The notes below the pieces were generated by a model. That model was not told the origin of the DNA, ran no database searches, and saw only the letters and a list, made by a program, of their open reading frames with translations. Below are positions 13,801 to 25,960 of a stretch of 64,000 nucleotides of DNA, piece after piece; position 1 is the first letter of the stretch; each line of letters opens with the position of its first letter. A program made the position numbers and the translations under genes. Origin of the DNA: Datisca glomerata (Eukaryota; Streptophyta; Magnoliopsida; Cucurbitales; Datiscaceae); assembly GCA_003255025.1 (NCBI GenBank), contig QANY01006266.1, positions 1,123,818 to 1,187,817 on the forward strand, given 5' to 3'.

Positions 13801-14239
13801 AATTAACATTTTTATGATCGTTACTAGATTTTTATCCGTCCATAATTGACCAAAACAATTAGGCCTATTATATAAATAATAAGTAAAATAGCCCATATAA
13901 ACTAGTAATTGCTAATACAGCCCACTAACTAAAACTATATAATGAATTAAATATCAAAATTTAAAAATACCTTTATTATTTCTAAAAGAAACCAACCTCA
14001 TTTAAAAATTTAAAAAGATCATTCTTGCATATAAAAAATATAAGAATAATTTCTGTATGGAAAACGGTAACCTTTGGCATGAGATTTATCAACTTAGCGT
14101 GACTATTTGTTTGTTAAGGTAAGCTTACCCACTCCCCTAAAATTAGCTATACACTACAATTTCCCGAATGAAGCACTTTCTAGTGTGCGCTTTAGTTTGA
14201 TTGCAGCTAGTGCGCTTTACTAAATAGAAAGGACTTTTC
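7848..14239. other. AT-rich intergenic DNA, no gene seen
   Basis: About 6.4 kb without a supportable gene. Composition is strongly AT-rich, and open stretches are short, mutually overlapping and without family resemblance. It includes an AT-rich tandem array (11,331-11,700), a single ambiguous base (n) near 11,692, and short low-complexity tracts. Nothing suggests tRNA or other RNA genes. Confidence 0.6.
11331..11700. repeat. AT-rich degenerate tandem array
   Basis: Repeated 'tatatactacgatatact' and 'gatagtat-taaaatatatta' blocks recur about every 50 bp, decaying rightwards into 'tactataacatataagt' variants. No coding potential. It contains one ambiguous base, so local assembly quality may be poor. 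Confidence 0.6.
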
Positions 14240-14269
14240 TCGCTTGTTTAGTTCAAGGTTTTGGCCTTA

Positions 14270-14746
14270 TCTTGTAGGTGACGACGACGTTGAGTTGGCG
14301 GCAGAGAAAGACTCGGCATTTAGGCGAGCCTCCCGGTGGTATGGTACATAGCAGGTTTAGTACACTCTGCCAAAATGGCTCCGAAACAAACAAAAAGGTG
14401 GGTGTCATACTCACGAAGGACTGCCAGTGATATACTGGAGGAAGTTAGGGATGACGTCAAATCCGCATGGCCCTTATGGGCTGGGCCACACACATGCTAC
14501 AATGGCAATTACAATGGAAAGCATGCCGCGGTGAATATGTACTTGGGCCCTGTACACACCGCCCATCACACCCTGGGAATTGGTTTCGCCCGAAGCATCA
14601 GACCAATGATCACCCATGACTTCTGTGTACCACACGTGATACAAAGGCTTTTGGTGGTCTTATTGGCGCATACCACGGTGGGGTCTACGACTGGGGTGAA
14701 GTCGTAACAAGGTAGTCGTAGGGGAACCTGTGGCTGGATTGAATCC
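14270..14746 (+). rRNA. rrn18: Mitochondrial 18S (SSU) rRNA, 3' fragment, deleted and non-functional
   Basis: Recognisable SSU signatures run in order: 'gactgccagtgatatactgg' (14,419 on), 'gatgacgtcaaatccgcatgg', 'tgctacaatggcaat', 'gccgcggtgaatatgt', 'tgtacacaccgccc', 'gaagtcgtaacaagg' and the 3' end 'ggctggattgaatcc'. The plant mitochondrial type is indicated by the long 'cataccacggtggggtct' helix and the terminal 'gaatcc'. At about 14,518-14,523 roughly 120 nt present in intact genes are missing, joined at a shared AGCA. The decoding-site motif reads cgcccAtcac instead of the near-universal cgcccGtcac (14,560-14,569). The 5' two thirds are absent. Similarity before 14,380 is weaker, so the start is approximate. 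Confidence 0.85.
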
Positions 14747-15331
14747 TCCGCGATGGAAATACCCTCTTCGCCTAACCCAACTAAGGGGAAACACCTACTC
14801 CTAAAAAATGAAAAAGAAAAAGCAGCGAGGCGTTACTAGCGCGCATCCATTTTTTAGTTGGCTTCAAATCAAAGCTTGACTTATAAGGCAGGACTTAAAG
14901 GCGCCTAACTTAGGTTGGGAAAAGTCCTTTATTTGTTCTTATCAAGCCTAAACGCCCTACAATCTTTCGAAAGCGCTAACGAGCAAGAAAATGGATGCGC
15001 TAACGCGCAACGACTTTCACGCAAGTTGCTTAATCCCTTGTTTGTAGCTTTTGAGCCCAAGCCTATGTTTGCTTAGTAAGTAAGCTTAAGCTGCGCGAAA
15101 GGTTGCTTTACAAATTATATAACGGAAGACGCTATCTTAAGGGGTCTTTTCTTGTTGGGCTTGAATACAGACCTTCTTATTATGAAAATGGGAAAGAGGC
15201 TACCAACATAGGGGGCTAGCTTGCTTCCATTTGTGGCGGGAATGCGAAGGGTCCAAAGGACACGTAGCCGAGGGCGAGTCACCAAATCCAAGAGTTCCAT
15301 TTTCCTTCTTGTTCATCAATCAGAAATCATT
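14747..15331. other. Expanded rrn18-rrn5 spacer with mitochondrial short repeats
   Basis: In plant mitochondria rrn18 and rrn5 are usually about 100-200 bp apart. Here the 3' end of rrn18 and the surviving part of rrn5 are separated by almost 600 bp. The extra DNA includes 'aatggatgcgctaacgcgc' and 'cgcaagttgcttaatccctt' motifs of the kind found as dispersed mitochondrial repeats. No gene was identified in it. Confidence 0.55.
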
Positions 15332-15406
15332 CTGATCTCGATATGTGGAATCTTCTTGCGCCATAAGTATTGAGATTGTTCGGGAGACATGGTCCAAGCC
15401 CGGTGA
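15332..15406 (+). rRNA. rrn5: Mitochondrial 5S rRNA, 3' part only
   Basis: 'ctcgatatgtggaatc' through 'attgttcgggagacatgg' to 'tccaagcccggtga' matches the 3' two thirds of plant mitochondrial 5S rRNA. The first 45 or so nucleotides of a normal gene are absent, replaced by unrelated sequence, so this cannot form a complete 5S fold. Order and strand relative to rrn18 are as in plant mitochondria. Confidence 0.75.
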
Positions 15407-16989
15407 AGAAATGAAAATGAAAAAGAGCTCGTGAGCTAATGGTGCCTGAAAGTACCGTAACGTAAGTAACTTAGTGCTCTCCCTTTAATTGGCCGCTCTG
15501 TCATTGTCTGAAAAAAAAAAAAGAAATGAATGTAACCACTCGAAATATAATAAAAAATCTTTTCTTTCGACTATTTTGTTCGATCTTAAAATCGAAGTCA
15601 GAAAAGCGCTTTCACTTATTGTTATATATATATATATATACTTATGCATATATATAAGGCTTCTTCGCGTATACTTTGTTTCCAGCTTTGGCCTTGGTTT
15701 TGGTGCCTTATCCTTTATAATTAATTTTGAGTCTATCCGGATCAGATGACAAATCCTCGGACACACTTTAAGCTCTCTTGACTTTCCCAAACAATGCTCA
15801 GGATCTCGCTGAGGTATCTTAGTGAGAAGCGAACAAGCAAGTCCCCCCTGACACCTTTTGAGACTCCTTCACCCCCAGAGACGCCTGATCCTCAAGCTCA
15901 TCACCCTGGTACCACTGCTTGTCTTCAGGTTTCAAGAAAAAAGAATTTAGAAGCCTCATCCAGGTAAAAACTCTCGAAGACAAGGAATCAATCTTCATTC
16001 GATGAGACAAAAAATGGACTATTGGCACTACGTGCTAAGAAACTTGCAATCGCAAGTAACACAAGAACAATATAATAGACAACTGGAGTTTGAATCGAGG
16101 GATCTTCAGCTCCAGGACCAGGTTGCTTCTCTTTTCAAGATGGAATTATCTCGCCATCCAGATATAATAAAAAATTGTATCGACACCAAGAAACCATTTT
16201 TACTTTTTTTAATGACCAAACTAAATACATTGAGGACTCATTTAGGCACGACGATAACCAGCCTAAAGATGTCCTCATTTTCGACAAAAGGGAAATGGCA
16301 CAATGAAAACGATACAAGACCTAAAAGAGAAAGGACCCACATCCTCCACGTTCCGCTCCATTGTGGAAGATTATTTTCCTCCGAGAGATTTTTTTAAGAA
16401 AATGTATAAATCATTCGAGGCCCACTCATTCCAGCAGGAGTTTGTGGGGAAGGGGAGAGGTGAGGCGGGCCTCTTCAATTCAACTCAGGCTCGAAAAGCA
16501 CCTTTTATATAACATATTTCTCTCCCAATAAGTCTTTCTTCCTTCATTTTTTAGGCTTCTCATTACTCGTAGGAGTCCCACTACCGTTATCACCTTTTTT
16601 AACATTCCTTGAACCTAGTGAGTTACAACCACCCTCATTGAAGACTTTTTATATATCTGTCACCATCCAATCAAGCGTAGGGCCCTCAACAACCATTGAA
16701 GCTCACCTTCTATGGGACTGGGCCCATCCCCATCAGCTGGTGTTAGGAGGACCCAAAAGGGAAAGGATGTCGGATGGATACAGCCGGCCGTAGGATTTGG
16801 CTATGGCCGTCAAAACTTCTCCCTTCCGAATCCCAAACTAAAGCAGCTTTTGCAGTTGTCGCCCGGTTTGAAAGTGACCGGAAGAACGAATAGCGTAAAA
16901 CAGATAGAAGTTTTTTTATACGAAAACTTAAGTAATCTCTCTCTAGGTGACAAACGACTCAAGAATATGATCTACCAGTCTACCTTCCA
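15407..16989. other. NUMT segment without recognised gene
   Basis: Several open stretches exist (for example 16,002-16,397, 131 codons, plus strand) but none resembles a mitochondrial gene I know. A (TA)n tract lies at 15,625-15,640. The sequence is likely mitochondrial intergenic DNA by position and composition. Confidence 0.4.
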
Positions 16990-19883
16990 TTTTTGAACTG
17001 CTACTCGAAACGATTTTGATAGATTTCTTTGCATGGAGGAAACTTGATGGAAACATAAAGAAAGAGTTCACTGGCTCCAGGAAGGTGATAAGAACACTAA
17101 GTTCTTTCACACTCTTGCTAAAGATAATCATAGAAGACAGATGATTAGGAAAATTCAGCTAGAAGATGGGTCGAATACTGAGATGTAATTTGAGATGTTG
17201 GTTGGAAGTTTTTTAGTCAGTTTTATCTTCTGAAACCAACTCCATTGATAATAGCATCTTACAAAACATCCCAAGCCTTGTTACTATTGAGGAAAATGAG
17301 ATGCTAAGTTCACCTCCAACGGAAGAAGACATAAAAGATGATGTTCTCTTGATAGATCTTTATTGCTCTCCAGAACCTGATGGATTTTCTTGCACCTTCT
17401 ACCAGACTGTATGGGACATCAAGAAAAATTCTTTGATTGCAGCAGTTCTGTATTTCCTTTATGGTGGTATCATCCATAGATCGATCAATGCAAGAGCAAT
17501 TGCCTTTATCCCAAAAAAGGGATCTCCATCCACCTTTTCAGATTTCAAGCCAATCAGTCTTTGAAACTTTAGTTACAAGGTGATCACGATGATCCTATCC
17601 AACAGGCTGAGTCGACTTCTTCCTATCATCATCTCTAAAGAGCAAGGTGCGTTTGTTAAAGATCGTTTAATTTTTGATAACATAACCATTGTTCATGAAC
17701 TTGTGATAGAAATTGATAGGACGTATGGAGGCAATATCATCTTCAAAGTTGATATGATGAAGGGATACGATCGTTTGGAATGGGATTTCCTCTTTTAAGT
17801 CATAGGTCAGTTTTCTTTCTCAAACACTTTCATTTTACTCATAAAAAGTGGTTTGAAAAAGAGAAACTTTTCTGTATTGGTCAATGGATCATCTTATGGT
17901 TTATTTATAAGCTTAAGAGGACTTCGTCAAGGTTTGAAACCCTAGACTCTTCATTATTGCGGAGGAAGCACTTAGCAGGGGTTTATCTTCTCTATTCCAA
18001 AAAGCACTTTTGCGATTTGACAATTGTGGCAGATCATCTATCTTTATCACTGGACGAGACTTTTATTTTCTACAATGGTTTAAAGAAATCTATCTCGAAA
18101 CTATTTGACTTTCTTCACAAGTATGAAGCTTCATCAGGTCAGCGCATTAACAAATCTAAGAGTGCTCGCTTTCTCTCAAGGAAAACTAATGCAACTAGGA
18201 AGATTGTGATGCAAAACACTTCGGGCATTATGATGAAAAATCACTTACCTGGGTGCTCCTTCGTAATATGGAAAGTTAAAAAAATATATACATTTATAAC
18301 TCGAAAGTTAGAAATAGAAGGCTGGGTTGGAAGATGACTCACACCTGCAGTAAGATTGATACTTATGAAAGATGTCTTATCTTTTATTTCTCTTTAAATA
18401 CTGGCAGCTTATTTTCTTCCAAAGGGAGTCATGAAGACTAGAAACTCTTTGATGTCCAACTTTATCTGGTCTGACAAAACCGATGACCACATGAAGCATT
18501 GAATTTCATTAAAACTAAGATCTTCTCCAAAAAGGGAAGGGGGTCTTGACGTTATAACTTTTCAAGATGGATCTAAAGCTTTCAAGATGAAGATTGGCTG
18601 GAAAATGCTCAATTCAAACAGTCTTTGGACTCCATTTAAAAAAATATATCTCAAACAAAAGCCTTTGTGGCTGGCCTCTCCTTCTCAAAATTCTTCAAAG
18701 CTTTGGTCTCAAATAATTGCCAATGCTAAGCTTTTAATTGATAATTCTCGTTGGCTTATTGAAGATTGAACTGAAACTCACTTTTAGACTGATAACTGGT
18801 TGCTGGGTAAGCCATTAATAGAATATGCTATAGTGGATCCTCTTTGCTTTCCTAAAATGGAAGAATTACTGGATAGCAATGAGAATTGGAACTTAAAACC
18901 TGTTAGTGGTCCCGTCTGAAACTGTTGAAAGCAACATCAACTTAGATATATTTTTTTCAGAAAAGAAGGGCAGAGTTGTGTAAATTAAGGAGAACTCAGG
19001 TAGCTTCACTCTCTGGTCCGCTTTGGAGTGAATTCGTAATAGAACTGAGTAAAAGACCTGGGCAAAAGCAATTTGGAGCAAGAATGTCCCACCAAAACCT
19101 AACATGTTTGCTTGAAAGTTGTTCTGCCATGCATTACCTTTGGATGACAGGGTCAAAGGGCTTAGGATTCATCTTGCTAGCAAATGTCACTGCTGTAATA
19201 GACCAAAAATGAAAACTCTCAATCATTTGTCTATCACAGTGACCTGGCATCTTTCTTTTTGAACAAAGTGAGCAGTCTCTTTGGGCTGAATCTCGTGAGT
19301 AAGGAAGGAATTTGTAGTAGATTTTTGATAATCTTCTCTTCCTATAAATCAAGTTCTCTTGTTGGCCATCTGATACGCTCCATTCCCTTCTTTTACACAT
19401 GGGAAGTATGGAAAGAACGAAACTTTAGACACGAAAATCCCACTCTCAGTCTTACCTACTGAACAAGGTGATAAAACACAGTTTTGGGATGTCTCTAAGT
19501 GCTGAAAAGTCTCTCGCTATTGTTCTTTTTCTGATCAGATAGTTCTTGAAGCTCTGAACATAAACACAACAGAACCTCAGAGATCTCCTTTGGGAGTCGT
19601 CCAATGGTTAGATTAGAGGATGAAAAATAAATACAGATGGTGCATCTAAAGGTAACCCAGGTACCACTGGAGGTAGTTGTATTATACTAAATCATCTTGG
19701 TCATTAAATTTCAGCCAGCTCTCGTTGCTATGGTATATGTTCAAGTGTCGTTGCTGAATTCCAAGCGGGCATCTTATTGTTCAAATAAATATCAGAAATC
19801 AGAACATGTCCTATTGTTCTAGAAATTGATTCCAAAGTTATGGTTGATTTACTTACTTCAAAGGTTAAGGCCCCTTGGTAGTT
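16990..19883 (+). mobile_element. Non-LTR (LINE/L1-type) retrotransposon fragment
   Basis: Conserved plant L1-type landmarks appear in order but in different frames: 'WLQEGDKNTKFFHTLA' upstream of the RT (about 17,070), 'AFIPKKGSPSTFSDFKPIS' (about 17,500), 'EQGAFVKDRLIFDNI', the RT box 'KVDMMKGYDRLEWDFL' (about 17,745-17,795), 'RGLRQG' (about 17,915), a ruined catalytic box reading VADH where the family has (Y/F)ADD (about 18,030), then an RNase H start 'NTDGASKGNPG' (about 19,630). The fragment begins after the endonuclease domain and stops inside RNase H. It has no 3' UTR, no poly(A) and no target-site duplication. Many frameshifts and stops make it a dead relic. Confidence 0.8.
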
Positions 19884-22800
19884 CACTTAGGCCCTCACCT
19901 CGCCCAAGTGGTTTGCGCGTACCTTGCTTCAGGGGGTTGGATCGTCTATCCAAGCTAGAAAGATGAGTTAGATACTAAATAGACGGCTGCTAGACTCATT
20001 CGCTAGCCCACTTCGATATCTATCTATCTTTTGATTCATGTATATGCTTTTTTTTACAGATATTTAGCTATTAAGCATTCCGCACGAGTCCGTTACCAGT
20101 CCTAACCCCGACTAACCTTTTTTTCTTAACCACCTATTCATCAATCACTTACCCTTAAACAATTGGAGTTATGTCCTAATCCCCACGGTTATGCTCGAGA
20201 GCACATGGGGAGAATGGATTTGACCTCAACCTTTATACAATATACGTGCTTGCCTCTTTTCCGAGCTAGCTCGAAAAACCTAGACTCCCGCTTGGAAAAT
20301 CTTCGTACGTTGCTAACCTCTTATTCTCCTCCTATCTCTGAGTTATTCTTGAATCGAGGAGTGAAATCTCAGCTAGGAAAGTTCCTCTCTCTGGTGGCTG
20401 GGCGGGGAATCGCATCTGATATGATTTCTTACCAGCCTCTCTTAATTGGAGAGAGAAAACCAATCTGATGGGGAGTTCTTTCTCCGTCCCATCACTATCA
20501 GTTGCAGTTCAGCCACTGATACCGGTGCGGGAGAGAGGGAAAAAGATAAGGGTTGATCTATTCAGTCTTATTAGTCCCTTTCAGTCCCGGGATTGGGCTC
20601 TTAGTCCTGATACCAAATGGGAGGCTCCTGCTAGTTCTACGCAGGAAGAAGTCTTACAAGTCTTACTAGAGCCGGGTAGCCAAGCTAATCCGATGAAGGA
20701 GGCATGATTTATGGATGGATGCACCGGAGATGGCAATAACGTATTCCTAAAGATGTTCGGAGGAGTATAGAGCCAGTATGAATTTCACCAGGAATACTAG
20801 ACATGCTACTCTCAACAAAGGAATGCAACTAGAGGGATCCGAACATCAATCTTCATTCTGCCGGACCTATGGATAAGATGATCCATTATCTTTCCCTCCC
20901 CTGGTCCGAATGAAACGATATCGATTGGCCCAGACAATCACCCACTGGGGGAATGCAAAAAAATATTAGATTGTAAGAGCACCAATAGAGATAGAATGTC
21001 AAACCAGAGGATCCTGAAGTCTCTACCCACATTAGAAAGCTTTCGTTCCGGAGGAGGAGGGTCTATATGGGACATCTATCTACGAGGGCCTGCACTTTTT
21101 TATAGGGAACGAAAGGGGGGAAGGACGAACTTCATTCGGTAGCAGCAGGGTATCGAGTCATTGGTAACATTAACTCATTTCAGAACCGGATCAAAACGCA
21201 ACTCATTTTTTTATCCTAGTGAGGGGTATCGATAAGGGTTGGATGCGAACCACTCCCATGAGAAAGAAATGAGCATGGCAACCTTTTTTCTATCTATTCC
21301 TGATCGAACTCCCTCCCTGTCATAGTCTCTTGTGTCAGAATCATTTTCAAGCTTCTTATCGTATTTCCCACCAGCGGCAGTTTTGTCTCCCATCCCTACC
21401 GATAGTAACTAATCAACTTACTGGTTGAGGTTCAAGAGCATATCTTTTTCCATTATTAGTCTCTTTCTATCTCGGAGTGGACTAAGGCGTCAATCTGAAC
21501 TCCAAGCCCTATCGCTTGGGAATAAATGCTTCCCTAGCTGCTTGCCATAGAAAAATGAAGCCTTATAAATTGTAAATTCATCCCTCCAAGCGGATAAAGG
21601 ATTAAACCTATTCATCTATCCCATCCATCGCTTTACCCTTCTCGGAAAAGGTTCTCGTTCCCATGAATTGCCTCCTGACATTGATAGTGATTGATCGAAT
21701 TCCTATTCTAGTTCGAGAAGCTTTTCAGTTTTCCTTATCTCTCGTGCCTTTGAACTACCTTGAAAAGAATTCGAAATACGTATGTCTGGTACTAAATAAA
21801 ACACCTTCGCTGGCCAACCCCTATGTGTTCATACTCTACCCTCCCATTAATAAGAGAGTGGTAGCTGTCACCAGTCAACAATGCTTCACGCAACTAAATA
21901 TCAACACACTGTTCACTTATGTACTTCTTCACCGCCAAAACACAATGACTTATGCAATTCATACAGGCACGCATAAAAGATGAGCAAAAAATGATGAATT
22001 TGCCTCAAAAGCTCGCGGGCCTTGACTGATGGTCGTCCATAGGCCCAGTCAACCACTTATGATGACTTCGCCCTTACCTACCAGTACTGGAGCCTTTCCT
22101 GCCGATGTCACCACTGGTTCAGGTTCTTTCACCAGCACTTAAGCCAGAACCTAGCTATGTCCATGTCGTAGCCACAGAAGCTACGACAAACCTCTGGACC
22201 CCGACTATGGGAAAATGATTTGTTATTGTCCATGCCCTAGCCGTTGCTTCCGCTGAATGAATGAGATCCCAATGTCAATTTTCTAGGTATGCTTTCCCTG
22301 TTTAGAAATTGAAGCTACCTTTTCTCTTTCACTACACCAAACCCACGAATTTTCACCCAAACGCATACAATTGATTCCACAAGTACCACGGGCATGCTAC
22401 TAATGCCTGTTGGACTTTGAAAAACTTATTGCCTGGAGGAAGGAAAAAAGAACTTAGCTGGTTTTTTTGTCGACAATCGGAACCTGAGAATATTCAAGGG
22501 CCCGTTACCGGGCAGGGTCAAATCAACAACACAGAGGCTCTGCAATAACAGGAGCCACACAAACAATTGTAGAAAGATACCAAGATTAGACACACACAAT
22601 AGCAGCGATACTCTCCAAAGTCCACCTTGAAAAGAGAGGTGCTACACTAGTAGATAAAAGGATAAAGCAGAGGCAAAGCTATACACGTCTCTATCTGTAT
22701 GAGGGAATGCTTTTCTTGCTCAAGCTTCTCGATCTGGGAAGAAACTACTCGCTACTACTACATACGATGCGCTATTGAAAGGTTTAATCTGGCCCAGAAG

Positions 22801-25149
22801 AGCGATCCAGGCATTTTGAAATCGTGATCCGACGAGAGTCCTAGCGACCATAGTCAGAGATTTAGATGTAGTTTCGGATGATCTAGATTCAGTCAATTTA
22901 GCAATCGCGCTCTTGCCCCCGAGTCTTGGTTTGGGAAGCATGTGAGTTGGAATGTACTATCCTCCCAACTGGCCAGCAAATGACGCGAGCGCGACATGTA
23001 GAAAAATTCATGATGTGACCATGACTCCCGAACATATCGACCCGAGTTCTGAAATAAGATCGACTTTTTTTAGCAGGGTTGGAAGAGAGAAAAAAGGATT
23101 TCATCCACTAGCTGGAACATCTAAAAAAACCCATATCCAACTCCAACTCTTTAATACTTGTAACCCATTGATTCGAAGGAGTAGAAGGTTGGTTTTCCTT
23201 TCTTCTGTCCTTCCCTCTGATGCCACATAACTCATTGTTTCATTCCCCCTAGTTGCTCTTCAGTTAAACTAACTCAGTGATTCAATTGATTGTCTCGATC
23301 TTTCACGTTTGGTTTTCTTCTGAAACATTGGCATAAACGATTTAGGGATAAGTACCGCCTACAAGGATCGATTGATACGACTTTCACCCTTTCCTCTCGC
23401 CATCATCAATAGTAGGCCCCTCTTTCACTATTTTAAGGTTAACAGGTCACTCGATAAGTTGATACGTATATAGAGTAGCTGGTCATCGTCCCTTCAGGGT
23501 AGTGGCACAACCATTCATTACAGAATCTCACTTGATCATCCACCCTCTTCTACAAAACCCCCTACCGGTTTACCGAATCCCCGCATCATCGCTCAGGATA
23601 AGAGAAAAAGATAGCAGTCCTTGTCCCTCCAAGTTGCAGTTGGAAGATCCGTGCCCATCGATACCAGTGAATGGATCGATTGCCCTACCTCTATCTCTCC
23701 TTGGCCTTGGACCTTCCTTTATTAGCGGAAAGAAGATACGAGGAATCATCATCCGCGAGTGGAAACAGACGTCTGAGCTTCTTTGCCTAGAATGTCTACA
23801 CTAGTAGTTGTATAAGGTTATATCGGTGGTACAACGTTCCACTCATTCAATCTACTTCTAGTAGCTTTGTGATCTTGTTCGGTCCAGTTTGAGTATTGCG
23901 GGCTTATACTCCTTGCTAGAGAAGAGATGGCACGACAGAGAGAGCCAGCATGACAGAGGGACTTACCAACCACAGAGAGCGAAGGCACGACAACAGGCAT
24001 TCTTCTTTCATAGCCACCGCTTCCTCAAACACGGATAGGCGAGACTGCGGTACGGTAAGAGCTCAACGACTTCTCGCTCATTTTTGTAAGGGCGCTGCAA
24101 GAAAGCGCTCTTACCTCCCCTCATCAGCTAGAAGATTTTTCCGATAAAGCCTATTGCCTCTTCGCTCGCCTGCTCTTATAGCTTTACATAACATCCGCTC
24201 TCATTCACTTACCTACCTGCCTGAGAAGGAAAGACAATTTGAATGAATCTAGCTTATTGCACTGCTTGAAGCTTGAATCTTATTTTTCAGTCTACCTTAT
24301 TGCACTGCTGGAATCTCGTATGCTCTAAGACCTCCACATTACTTCCTCTTTCTCTTCCTTCTCTTTTTCTTCTTACTAGTTTTCATCTAGCCTATTCTCT
24401 TCCTTCTAACCGGAAAGAGAGAGCTCTTTTTTTATCCTAGGGCTAAGACAAAGGGCATAAATTATCATTCACTTGCGATCGCTATCGCTTTGGCTTGCCC
24501 CCGTACTAAAAAACGTGAGCGCAACAACCATCATAGGGCAATACGGCTTTTCAGCAGAGCTGAGCCGTATCTTGCACCTTCGTACCGCTCCCATGAGATA
24601 TCCTTTCCACTAACCAAGGAATGAATTACTTACCAATTGGATTGAAGCGAGTTCCTCCATTTGCTAGTTCCGCCAACGTACAGAGCTCTTGGACTCCTAC
24701 CCTAGTTCAGGCGATTACCTCAGATAAAGGACTCTTACCTTTCCATCTAGAAAGACAAAGCTATTATTAAGAAATGCAACTAACATCTTTTTAGGCTTTC
24801 CTCAAATAAATCCTGACTTAAAGAAATTCAAAGATCGAGAAATCCTTAAATCGAAAAATTGTGACAACTTGAAAAAGAGAGAAATTTCCAAACTTTTCTC
24901 ATTACATTTTCCAGTTCCAACTTGATCCATAACATAAAAAACGAGTCCTCTAAAAAAGTCAAAACCTTCTGAATGGCCCCTTTTACGCTCGACCAGGCAC
25001 CATACCACTTTTAGATGAATTATTTAGGCCTCTCAAAAGTCTTTTTTCAAAAAGGAGGGTTCTGGTCATACCTAATCAACCATTAGGTTCTTTATCTATC
25101 TCAAACAACTGACTCGGTCTTCCCTCCCCGATTTCGGGAAGACCTCAAA
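19884..25149. other. NUMT segment without recognised gene
   Basis: About 5.3 kb of mitochondrial-looking DNA by its even composition and proximity to organellar genes. Open stretches such as 20,163-20,468, 21,663-21,983 and 23,502-23,804 are not matched to any known mitochondrial protein. They often overlap equally long stretches on the other strand, so I do not call them genes. No tRNA cloverleaf was found by eye. Confidence 0.4.
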
Positions 25150-25960
25150 CATGAGTACCGCCAGTATCGGGAGCTCTCCATTTCCTCTCTTTTCTCTCTG
25201 ACTATTACCACATTCTTGGTTTATAATTTCATCCTCTTAACCACCTTCTCAAAATGTGACTTCCAGTTTTGATACACCCATTCAGATCCCGATTAAGTCC
25301 TTATGCTAAATATCATATTATCGGCATATCTCACATAACCTAGCTTACCTTCCACCTTCTTGGTTAAGTCTTCAATCTCACAATCGAGTTCATGTAAGAA
25401 GATATTCATGAGAACTAGACTCAGAGAACATCCTTGTGGGATCCCTTTTGTATTTAGAGAGTCAATTTTTTCCGATTTGTCTAATATTAAGGTTTTGCAA
25501 TAAGTTTCTATAAGTTGATAAAATGGTTCGTTATTTGGACCACGATGGGACCTAAGGAGTTTTAGTAAAATCTCATGATCTAAGTTGTCAAAGAATTTGA
25601 GAATATCGACTTTCATTAGTTTATCAAGCCTACCCCATGTCTGCATTTGAGTAAATAATGTAATATGTCCTCTACCTCGTCTGAAGCCATGAGATTGGGG
25701 TAAAATAATGTCCTAGAATACAATATTTAGGAGTAATGATATGGCATCTAAGAATAGAGTATACGTTACTTGAGGTTGTGTGATAGGTCGCATTTCGTCA
25801 GGCTTCTTAGGTTTGAGAATCTAAGATCGGTACATAGGAGAGAATTTGAAAATCCCATCCACTAAGAGGGGAATTTGCTCCACGAGTTATCTTTTAGAGA
25901 TTAGGATTTTCTATTTAGGTTTCTCGCTTCACTTGTGTTGCGGAGCTCGCTGCCTTCCCA
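25150..25960 (-). pseudogene. Organelle-type reverse transcriptase relic (group II intron-like RT)
   Basis: On the minus strand, a run begins near 25,850 with 'PKKPDEMRPITQPQ' and continues to 'SHGFRRGRGHITLF', 'KVDILKFFDNLDHEILLKLL', 'KGIPQGCSLSLVLMNIFLHE' and 'GYVRYADNMIFS' (about 25,310). These are RT fingers and palm motifs (boxes A-D) of the bacterial/group II intron RT family, known from plant mitochondrial genomes. The catalytic YADD is YADN, so polymerase activity is not expected. A stop interrupts the part before 'PKKPDEMRP', another lies near 25,715, and the longest clean stretch is 117 codons (25,293-25,646). A start codon and a maturase or endonuclease domain were not found. Confidence 0.75.

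Noticed and set aside
16002..16397. 131-codon open stretch in the NUMT
   Set aside because: Not recognisable as a mitochondrial gene, and overlapping stretches exist on both strands.
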